Of a stretch of 64,000 nucleotides of DNA, positions 55,520-64,000 are shown piece after piece (the stretch's first letter is position 1; each line of letters starts with the position of its first letter). The stretch comes from Areca catechu (taxonomy: Eukaryota; Streptophyta; Magnoliopsida; Arecales; Arecaceae): positions 248,001-312,000 of the forward strand of contig JAHSVC010000034.1 in the NCBI GenBank assembly GCA_021397845.1, in the 5' to 3' direction. Made by a program: the position numbers and the translations under genes. The notes under the pieces are model-generated. The model made no database searches. It had not been told where the DNA came from and saw nothing but the letters and a program-made list of their open reading frames with translations.

Positions 55520-55812
55520 AATAACATTGCAAAATCTCCTTTATTGATAGTTCAAAACCACAATTGGCCAAAAGGCCTACAGAGATTATGCTCATAATGA
55601 AACTAGGACAATAGTGACAGTCGACTAGTTCGACAGTACAAGACTCAAAGACAAGACGCAGGACTCCGACCGCCAGTACTGGAACACGATTTCCATTCCC
55701 GATGCTCAGAAACTGTTCTCCATCTTCAAATCTTCTACTAACTAGAAGTCCCTGTAACGTATTGCAAACGTGAATTGGACTACCAGTATCCAATACCTAG
55801 TTAGCAGTATCA
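55512..55812 (-). pseudogene. Copia aspartic protease (element C)
   Basis: The active site D-T-G-S lies at 55779-55790 in 'MDTGSPIHVCNTLQG'. It is followed by GEQFLSIGNGNRVPVLAVG and the YCPSFIMSIISVGLLA block. A TAG stop (minus strand, about 55797-55799) sits just before the active site, where the family usually has Trp. The protease core is otherwise well preserved. Confidence 0.85.
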
Positions 55813-55889
55813 ATAATAGAGTAATTACAAGATTTTATCATATAAATATCTTGTTTAGCAGACTTCTGCTTTCTCGGCCTGTTCGGATC

Positions 55890-56698
55890 AAGGGACATAA
55901 TATAAAAAGGACATTCCTCTTCCAGTGTCCCTTCTTCTTGCAGTAGAAACACTCTACAGAAGACTGATCAGCCTTATACTTCCTGGTCTGACTAGGCCAG
56001 GAGCATTCTGCACCTTCTTTCCCTTTTTATTTGTTTTCTTCTTCCCTTTCTTAAAGGGACGACAACCTCTACTACCTCCCACTAAATTCACCACCCCCTT
56101 ATTCAGTTGGTGGTCTTTCTCGAAAGTCTGCAGCAACCCCAAAAGACCATGGTAGTTGACTGCAGGCTTGTTCATTCTATAATGATCGAGAAAATCAAGA
56201 TATGAGGAGGGAAGAGAATTCAGGATCGCATCCTTGTCGAGCTGCTCGTGCAAGGGGCATCCGAGTTTGCCCAACTTTTCAATCAGCTCGATCATGTACA
56301 ATACATGATCAGTGACTGAACTGCCATTCGGCATCTTGGAATTGTAGATGGCACAAGACACTTTGTACCGTTCTACATCATCCGGGTGCCGAAGGATTCC
56401 TTCAACTTTTGAAGGATTTATCAGGTTGGGCCTCCTCGAATTTATGACTGAACTCATCGTTCATCGCCGCTAACATAATGCATCGGACAGTAGTCCGATC
56501 AGAGACCCACTTCAGATAAGCGTCTCTGATTGCACTCTGTGCATTAGCGGGAGGGATTTCAGGTGCTGGATCCGTTATCACATAGAGGATCCGTTCATGC
56601 TCCAGAATGATTCTCAATCTTCGATACCAACTATCGAAGTTGTGACCCTTTAACTTCTCGTTGTCGAGAAGTGACCGGAGCAATAAATTGGAAGACAT
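55890..56698 (-). pseudogene. Copia gag (element C)
   Basis: ATG 56696-56698 opens MSSNLLLRSLLDNEKLKGHN and FDSWYRRLRIILEHERILYV, the DUF4219/UBN2 start. A frame change near 56405 leads to the UBN2 block LGKLGCPLHEQLDKDAILNS, then a Lys-rich tail. A CCHC knuckle (C-F-Y-C-K-K-K-G-H-W-K-R-N) follows at about 55900-55945, whose last Cys is displaced by an apparent one-base loss. Confidence 0.88.
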
Positions 56699-58198
56699 CT
56701 GAAAAGAAAATAAGACCTAATTAGTGTATGAATTAATAATTTAACCAAAAGACTTGGACTTTAGTCTAAAGATTTCTCCCACTAATTTTTCAGATTGGTA
56801 GCCTCTAACTCCAATCCGTGAAAACACTTTTCAAGTGGGTACTGAAATCCAATAGGCCATGCATGAGCCCGACTTTGGCAGCTCACCCATACGAGCCTAA
56901 AGGTAGGTTCGTAAACCAATTGTTTCCCTAAACAATTTTCAGTATTTTATTTTGCCCCAGAGAACACCCCAATCGGCCTTGGGGCCTCCTATTGCGGTCT
57001 CTGGTTAGGTCCAACCATTAAAATGACAAATCCAATGCTTCCAGCTAACTAAAGACCAAGCCCGACTTTGCCGGCCCACCTGGTCCTGTTAGGAGGTTGC
57101 ACTGAACCATCACCGATCAGATAGAAATTCCAGTCGCCGGTTGTACACCCTTCTTTGGAACTACCGATGCATACAAGCTAGTGGACACATTTCTATCCAA
57201 CTTAATGGGAGGCTAAGACACTGTCAACTCCTTGACTTAGTCTTTTTAAGGACCTAATAATTTTTAGAGGATTTTTAATTATGACAGAAGAAAAGACAAG
57301 GACATGGATCATCCTCCCACTGAATCAATCAGATTTCAGGAGGTTGAAATAAATCAACAACGATCCATGGGCACCTATAGATCAGTCAGACCGATCAACC
57401 TGGGTGACATGGGTTAACTCGAGTCATTGAGCTTTTCTAATCAGTTCTGGTCGACTCGACTAGCCAGGTAGGTGAGATCATGGGAGAGTATCTGCCATTA
57501 ACATCTTTCCTACACACCAACCAAGTTGGCCAGGAAAGAGGTAGCCTCATACAACCATGATCACAATGCCAAACCTACCTTGACACCAGTCGGTTTACCA
57601 GACTCGATCAGACTAGCCTAAAGACTCGGGCATCCACTAAGCCACTAATTGGATCCATTTTAGATGAACGGATCAACTAATCTAACTATTAGATAGTTCT
57701 AAAGAAGGGCCTAAACAACTTTGTTTAATCTTCTTGTAATCTGGTTCAACTAAACTTAGGTCTAACCCAGTTATGGACCCAACTAGTCAGCTAACCCAAT
57801 TAACCCAAAATGGCTTATGCAAATTTGATTAGATTTCATAAACCAAAAAAAAAAAAATTTTAATAAGCCAAACTCTTAATTAAAATAATTTTTAATTAAG
57901 TCTCTATGTAAAACAATTTTACATAACTAAAAAATCATGCATCAGATATTTTACAAATAATTATATTCATATAAAACATGCCTAAAACATGTATCACCAA
58001 ATTAAAACATTTTTAATGTTAATATTCTTTAAGGATCCTTCTGAAGAGGCCAACACAGACGATCCGCATCGTGTCAAAGACACACGGTCATGGTGAAGGT
58101 CTCAACTAGGTTCCAAAAAGAAATCAGGATACATTTTTAGATTAAACTAATTTTAATCTATTAAACATGCATACTAGATTAGATTACAAATGCAACCT
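56699..58198 (-). other. 5' leader of element C, non-coding
   Basis: About 1.5 kb between the PBS and the gag start, without open frames of note. Such leaders carry packaging signals in Copia elements; none is identifiable by eye. Confidence 0.6.
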
Positions 58199-58210
58199 GG
58201 CTCTGATACC
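58199..58210 (-). promoter_or_regulatory. Primer-binding site of element C (iMet tRNA type)
   Basis: The minus strand reads ...TTTCA, then G, then TGGTATCAGAGC, a perfect iMet PBS core next to the LTR end. Confidence 0.95.
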
Positions 58211-58212
58211 AC

Positions 58213-60541
58213 TGAAAGAAAATGATGCAGGTGGTTTGACATGATCCTACACCAGGCATGCAACAGCTGCGGGAGCAGAATGGATTTTAAAATAATATTT
58301 TAAAATCCACGCAGCGAAAATCTGCTCTGCCCAGAAACTAATCTAATTCTAGTTGCAAATAGGCATGTATGATGATTAAAAATTTGCAAAATATTTGAAT
58401 TAAAATTCTATTCATGCATGATCAAAAAATAATTTTTTCATACCTTATTCTGGCTGGAATAACTCTGGGATAAAGCTAGAATAGGCTGGAATAGCTGGAA
58501 TAAAACTATTCCAGCCTTCTTCTTCCTTGGGCTGAAAACAAACTCTGTTTTTGGCTTGAAAAACGACGTCGGAACACCACCTTCCGGACCTTCGTTTGCT
58601 CCCAAATTTCAGCAGCGGTAACTTGGACAAGAGGTCTTCGATCTCCAATTGAAAGCTACAAGAAAATGTAAGCCAAAAAATGTAAAAATCTGCCAAAGTC
58701 TGCTACCAGATTTTCTGTAGCAGAACAGGACAGCAGACTTCAGCTTCGCGTTAGGAGCAGCTGCAGGTGATCCGGCTCGCGTGGCTTGCTCCCAGGTAGA
58801 AGTATACTCCTCTAGAGGGGAGACTCGTCGGGGGCTCTCCAATCCCTCTCCACAGTGGTGCTAGCCGCTGGAAGATGATACACGGTCATAGTAGACTGCA
58901 GCAATACTCCTTTGCTGCAATGCTGGTTTGAGCACAATATAGAAGAAGGAATTATCCCTTGTTCCTCTCTCTCACACATCCCGAAACCCCGCTTCAAGTG
59001 CACTCTAAATGGGAGAATGGATCAAGCCTGAAAGCCTCTCAAACGGAAGAACACTTGGGGTGTTCTTTCTCTTCTCACGGTGAAAGAACCCGCCCTTGAA
59101 AAAGGGGTCTTGCTGGGGTTTAATAAGGCAAAATGAGGAAGAGAATAGGCTGGGAAACGAAGAGGTCTCGGCTGCATTACACCCATTAAACCAGGCAGTA
59201 AAATGAGAGTAAAGCTGACGGGTGGAGGGAGGAGAAAAGGTCCCATTGGCCTTCAACTGGTGGGACGGCATGGTCTTCAATCGGTCTCTTTGTTTCTTCC
59301 ACAACGTGTAAACAAAACCATTTACACAGTGAAAATCCGGTTCAAAACCGGTTCAAGCAAAAAAAAAGGTTCAATCCCATTAAAAAAACGGTGGTTCAAT
59401 CCAATTGAACCAGTCCGAGCCCAAAAATGGTTCAATTGGTTCACAACTAATTGGAGGCCGAAACAAACTCTGAATCAGTTCAAAACTGATTCAGAAAAAT
59501 CTTGGCGCAGTCCTGGTAGCGGGAACAATTTTCGGTTGACACAGACAAGCAGGGGGAAAATGGGTGAAGAGTGCTCAAAATAAATATCGTGACCATAAAA
59601 TCGAGATGATTCCTAATCGTAATCGGTATCCGGATCAGAGAGTAATCCTCTGTGGCGAGTGACCTCATAGGTTCGAACCTAAACGGTAGCACTAGAACAT
59701 TTCTAGTACCAGCACAGAAAACCATCTAGCAATGGGTCCCGGCATCCGAATAGGTCGAAGATGCTGGAGCAAACTATCGAACCTCTGGCATATGGTTACC
59801 GTATAATTCATCCCTTTGACCTCTAATGCTCAAGATGACTGAGATTGGGCTGCCCCGAGACAGAGTCAGTCCACTACGTGTCTCAACCTCGCAAGCCCAG
59901 TGACTCTTCACTAGGACTACCCCGGTCGAGGATTTGCTAAATTGAGATACTGCGAGACATTCAATCCAAACTGTTTGGACAGGTCAATTCCATCTTGGTC
60001 CATCTCTGCTCCACAAGTACTTGCCTGTACCCAGAAACCTTCCGTCACTGGATTAAAAATCCGAGTAGTCCGGCACCAAAGCATAGAGAGTTGCTTGCAA
60101 GCTACCATGATGACCTCAGGTCAGAGGGACACATATACCCATATCCAATCGTGAGTATCCCTTTGGCAGAAAGGGCTGCACGGAGTCACGTTCAATAAGA
60201 TATCACATATCCCACTTGTAGATCACATCAGTGTCACCACACTCATTTGGTCAAGAGGACAACCAAACGATGTGAACTACAACAACCTATACTTGATATA
60301 TGTCATCCAGTACAATATATACTTTGGTTGTGAACAGGGTTTAAGGACCACTCGATACATCCTCTCTGTATCGAAGTCAGTGTAGTCCTAAGGAATCATC
60401 ACATGGAAAGAGTTCATTTCAGGAAAATATAAAATGTGATGCTGCCCCAAAAATATATTTTATTAATTCAAAGAAAGAGTACAATACTGAGCTCAACCGC
60501 CTACAACCCAGGCGATTGGCTTTGGGACACAATTCCCAACA
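58213..60541 (-). repeat. 5' LTR of element C
   Basis: 2329 bp, pairing with 50410-52747. It starts TGTTGGGAATTGTGTCCC at its right end. Confidence 0.95.
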
Positions 60542-60546
60542 GACTC

Positions 60547-61300
60547 CCTCCAAACGAGCTCCAGTCACCAGATCTGAGTTTGAGCCAGCTACGCCCCCTT
60601 CTGCTCGAGCTCCTTGATGTACTTTAGTGATAGACTCTAGATTAGAGGAGAGACTGACAGAGTAGATTACTGTGGTCCAGATGATGTATTGAACATATCT
60701 ATTAGGACCAGTAGACTACAGATAGAGATGTAGAGTCTGAGAGCACACATTGATGAGCAGCTTACTTTGATCATACAAGGTATGGAGGCAGGCTTTACTG
60801 AGCTCCAAGATCTTTTGAGATCCAAGATCTTTTGAGATCCATGTTGCCACCTCCAGCTTCAGCAGGACCTTCTGTTCCACCTCCACCTCCTCCTCCAGCA
60901 GATGATAGACAGAGGATGCAGCTGATGATGATGATGATAAGGAGACTGCAGAGGATACTGAGCATGAGATACTGATGATGATAGTGATGTTGGTGATGAT
61001 GACCCAGCAGATGGTGGTGATGCAGTATGTGATGAGTTTGCACCATGTCCCACCATCCACTAAGCATCAACCTCCAGTTGATACAGCATATACTTCAGCT
61101 TAGACTATTGATCCTGATACTACTATTGATCAGTATGCCATAGATTCTCCATTCTTCACACTGGCTGATACTCTTGAGACTCGTGCCACTAAGACCTTTA
61201 GGATCTTAGGTCGCTTTGGCCCATCCCTTAAGACCAAAAGCATGATCCACAAGACCCTTAGACCATATGCATCTAGGATCATGGCACCTATTGTATAGAT
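60547..61300 (+). pseudogene. 3' env-like ORF of element H, C-terminal part
   Basis: It continues the ORF cut at 50409. A Pro/Ser-rich linker (PPSKRAPVTRSEFEPATPPS) is followed by a coiled-coil-like segment, LRAHIDEQLTLIIQGMEAGF (about 60740-60800). A proline run (PPPASAGPSVPPPPPPP, about 60845-60900) and an Asp-rich run (about 60920-60960) come next. A linker, a coiled coil and low-complexity sequence at the C-terminus are also seen in Sirevirus env-like proteins (by memory). Frame changes and stops are frequent. The exact end is unclear. Confidence 0.5.
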
Positions 61301-61900
61301 TTTCCATCTAATGAAGAGTAGCCTCGTAGATGCTATGCTTATCTTGTGTTTCATGTTACTAGTATTTTCTATAGTGTATTTTAGTTCATGTATGCTATTG
61401 TGTTGATGTCTTGCAAGATTGATATCTGCATAGACATCATTTGCTATACTAAAACTTCTCTATCTATGACAGTTATATTTTCTTTTATTACTCTTCTTTT
61501 TATCTTATTATCCTTTTTTTGATAAAAGCACTAATTAAGGGAGAGAAAATCCTTTAATTTTTAATGATGACAAAAAGGGGGAGTAAGATAGATTATATAA
61601 GCAAAAATCTAAAATTTTCAGCAAAAATTCAAAATTTCAAGAATTCACATTCTACTTAAGAAAGGAGGAGAAAATATCACTTTGTTTGACTCACTAACTT
61701 TGAATATTATTATATGAACTAAAGAGCTGATACATCTTCATCTAAATACCTTTATTAACTTTGATATACTAACAAATGTGAAGTTTGTTTGATAAACTTG
61801 TTCAATTTACAATGCCTTTGAAAATATGCTTACTTGAAAGCTTAATACAATAGCCAAATTTGAACTCAAATGCTTATATACTCAAAACTTTGTCATCATC
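61301..61900 (+). other. 3' untranslated region of element H
   Basis: AT-rich, non-coding, from the end of the 3' ORF to the PPT. Confidence 0.6.
61570..61588 (+). promoter_or_regulatory. Additional internal polypurine tract of element H
   Basis: ACAAAAAGGGGGAGTAAGA is a strong PPT about 330 bp before the LTR. Repeated PPTs upstream of the 3' LTR are a described trait of Sireviruses. Confidence 0.65.
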
Positions 61901-61914
61901 AAAAAGGGAGAGAT
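61900..61914 (+). promoter_or_regulatory. Terminal polypurine tract of element H
   Basis: CAAAAAGGGAGAGAT directly precedes the LTR start TGTTAGC. Confidence 0.85.
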
Positions 61915-63423
61915 TGTTAGCTTTGGCTCTTGATTTTGATGAATAACAAAACATTGAGCATATGTTGTACTAATGTTTCAATTGGAGTTGTGAATTCTAG
62001 GTTATAGGTACATAAAATTCTTTACACAAAAGCATCAAATCATTTACATTAATGCAAGATAAATTTCAAAAATTAAGAAGTCTTCTCACTTAGAAAGCCA
62101 AGAAATTGATCAATTTGGTCATTATGAGAAGAAATTGAAAGGATATTGGACAAAATTTAGAGTTTTGAAGCTTGGCACACACTTTGAAATTGGCACAGAT
62201 CAAGTGTTGACCTTAGTGTCGACTCATGAAGCCTAGTGTTGACCTTTCGAAGACTGGCATGCAAAAATTCTGTTGACATGCCAAGTCTTAATTCAAGTGT
62301 CAACTCACAAGTCGACTCACAGATCGACTCATGGCCTGAGATAAAAAAGTTACAAAACAGTGTCATTCCTGATTTTTTGCCAAGTGCTGACTCAAGTGTC
62401 GACCCAAGTATCGACTCACAAGCTGAAGTGTCGACTCATAGGTCGACTCATAACCTGAGACTAGAATGAAGCAGAACCATGAATTTCAAGAATTACACCT
62501 GGTGTCGATCCAAGTGTCGACCCTAGTATCGACTCATAAGTCAACTCATAGGTTCTGACAACAGTAACAGCTATATTTTTTTAGAAGTTCAAAATTAATT
62601 CAAACTATCTATAATGGCTAGTTTCTCCTCTCCAATAGTCACAAATAATTTTTTGAAGATTTTTGATGTATTTAACACTGACCAAACTCATTGAATACAT
62701 AAGAGACAATTTCTATCATCCTAGAAAGCTATTGAAAAGATAAGAGAAAGCTAAAATAAAGATTCCAAGTGAAAAGCCTTCATTCTAACTGTGGAGCCTT
62801 CAAATCAATTTCTAAAAAATGTTCATTGAAAGCTTCCGAGAAGAAGAAAACAATTCAAGCATTTAAGAAAAGCTTCATGGATATATTTGCTCTTGTTTAA
62901 AAAGCTTTGTGTATTCTTACTTTTATATTTGAATTTTTATTGTTACTAGTTTCAAGGGGATTAAAACTAGTATTGAGGTTGTTAGTGAGCCTTGTGCAAT
63001 AAAACCAACTAGGTTGTTGGTCCTTGTGTGAAACCATCAAGGTTGTTGGTGAGCCTAAGTGACAAAATCAACAAGGGATTTATTTGCTTGTGAGCTTGGT
63101 TAAAAATAGTTGGATTTTTTGACCTTGTGAGCCTGGAAACAAGTTGGCTATAATCTTATGATTATAATAAATTTTTCAAGAAAAACTTGGGGGGTGGATG
63201 TAGGTGTTGGAGTGCACCGAACCACTATAAACTTCTTGTTGTGTGCATGGTTTGCCTTCTCATTTCATTCTCTAGCATTGCTCTTTATTCTTTAAGCATT
63301 GCATTTAGATCACATTCTGCACATTAACATTATTACACAAACACATAGTTCAACACATACTTAGTTCAATTTTTTAAAAAAAATCTAATTCACACCCCTC
63401 TTGGGTTGCTACGCTGGGCAACA
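61915..63423 (+). repeat. 3' LTR of element H
   Basis: Pairs with 30280-31800 over its full length, including the GTCGAC cluster at 62195-62560. It ends GCTACGCTGGGCAACA. Confidence 0.93.
62195..62560. repeat. GTCGAC-centred repeat cluster in the H 3' LTR
   Basis: The same cluster as 30570-30935, with independent substitutions in individual GTCGAC words. Confidence 0.85.
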
Positions 63424-64000
63424 GCGAGAGCATGACCTCGATCGGGAGCTCAACCTTAGATAGGAGCTGATCTCAATCGGGGGCTCGACCTTGAAAGGCA
63501 AGAGCATGATCTCGGCCAGGAGCTTGACCTCGGATGGGAGCTGACCTCGACCAGGATCTCGACCTTGGAAGGCGGGAGCACGACCTTGACCGAAAGCTCG
63601 ACCTCGGATGGGAGCTGACTGACCTCAATCGGGGGCTCGACTTCGAAAGGCGAGAGCATGACCTTGATCGGGAGCTCGAACTCGGATGAGAGCTGACCTC
63701 GGCCAGGGCTCAACCTCGGAAAGCGGGAGCACGACCTCAACTAGGAGCTCGATCTCAGATGGGAGCTAACCTCGACCAGGGCTTGACGTTGGAAGGTAGG
63801 AGCATGACCTCAACTGGGAGCTTGACCTTGGATGGGAGCTGACCTTGGTCAGGGGCTCGACTTTGGAAGGTGGGAGCATGACCTCGACCGGGAGCTCACC
63901 TCGAATGGGAGCTAACCTCAGCCGAGGGCTCGACCTGGCCACCGTGTCCAAGTGGCACCTCTTGCTAGCACGATCACCAGGCTGGGTTCGACATGGGCTT
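63424..64000. repeat. 72-bp minisatellite, right part (continues beyond the window)
   Basis: About seven units of 'gggagctcgacctcggatgg', 'gagctgacctcgaccagggc' and 'tcgaccttggaaggcgggag' run to about 63940. The last 60 bases leave the pattern ('ccaccgtgtccaagtggcac'). It continues the array broken at 23878 and 30279. Confidence 0.9.

Larger units (their letters stand above)
50410..60541 (-). mobile_element. Element C: nearly complete Copia retrotransposon
   Basis: LTRs are 50410-52747 and 58213-60541 (minus-strand TGTTGGGAATTGTG ... TTTCTTTCA). The target duplication is perfect: GACTC at 50405-50409 and 60542-60546. The PBS is at 58199-58210, and the PPT lies against the 3' LTR at 52748-52760. 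The interior gives gag, protease, integrase, RT and RNase H in Copia order, covering all domains with only a few frame breaks. It is of the same family as fragment F (18331-21761). Confidence 0.95.
30280..63423 (+). mobile_element. Element H: Sirevirus-like Copia element with 3' env-like ORF, split by three insertions
   Basis: LTRs are 30280-31800 and 61915-63423 (TGTTAGCTTTGG ... GGGCAACA). Internal order: PBS 31803, gag, protease, integrase, RT, RNase H, then an extra ORF and two polypurine tracts. Pol order PR-INT-RT-RH is Copia. Gag type, the extra 3' ORF and multiple PPTs point to the Sirevirus lineage (established traits of that genus). Elements B, D and C interrupt gag, RT and the extra ORF. 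Without them H is about 10.6 kb. The target duplication is decayed: GATGG (30275-30279) against GCGAG (63424-63428), which fall at the same place in the minisatellite unit. Confidence 0.88.

Noticed and set aside
60716..61070. Minus-strand His/Ser-rich frames opposite the Asp-rich end of the env-like ORF
   Set aside because: They are antisense readings of gatgat-type repeats in the sense-strand ORF of element H.
30275..63428. Clean 5-bp target duplication for element H
   Set aside because: The flanks are GATGG and GCGAG, only two of five identical. They fall at the same place of the minisatellite unit, so a decayed duplication is plausible but not shown.

Overview
This window is plant nuclear DNA. 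The organism is probably a monocot, possibly a palm; that is an impression from the repeat families and I cannot prove it. Only one host gene is recognisable: a patatin-like acyl hydrolase on the minus strand at 4908-7527, six exons, with a TATA box and a poly(A) signal. Almost everything else is LTR retrotransposon sequence, much of it nested and decayed. I found no tRNA, rRNA, CRISPR or bacterial-type features.

Left arm. Positions 1-4225 hold a minus-strand Ty3/Tat-like element (RT, protease/linker, gag, PBS, LTR) that runs off the left edge. The patatin gene follows. From about 8.6 to 11.75 kb lies a decayed plus-strand gene of the 'putative gypsy-type transposon' family with spliced-looking exons, cut off by a Copia LTR fragment (11756-12207). 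Next is a plus-strand non-autonomous Tat-like element (12208-16980): two short LTRs, a PBS and a gag remnant, with about 2.8 kb of tandem repeats where pol should be. A Copia 3' half and its LTR occupy 18331-21761.

Right arm (22.7-64 kb) is a stack of insertions. The base is a minus-strand Tat-like element with an LTR near 22.7-23.3 kb and a minisatellite of about 72 bp at 23.6 kb, 30.2 kb and 63.4-64 kb. Inserted in that array are element A (23879-30168, minus, a chromovirus derivative that lost most of pol) and element H (30280-63423, plus, a Sirevirus-like Copia element). H carries three later insertions. B (32424-38548, plus, a relative of A) is in its gag. D (41334-47570, plus, non-coding, built of tandem arrays) is in its reverse transcriptase. 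C (50410-60541, minus, a nearly complete Copia element with a perfect GACTC target duplication) is in an extra ORF downstream of pol. Removing B, D and C and their duplications leaves H at about 10.6 kb, with LTRs of about 1.5 kb, gag-pol and a 3' env-like/coiled-coil ORF.

One theme affects every coding call. The patatin exons and several retroelement ORFs are broken mainly by apparent single-base losses, often in short homopolymers, and the young LTR pair of B differs largely by one-base indels. Uncorrected long-read assembly error explains much of this at least as well as biological decay.
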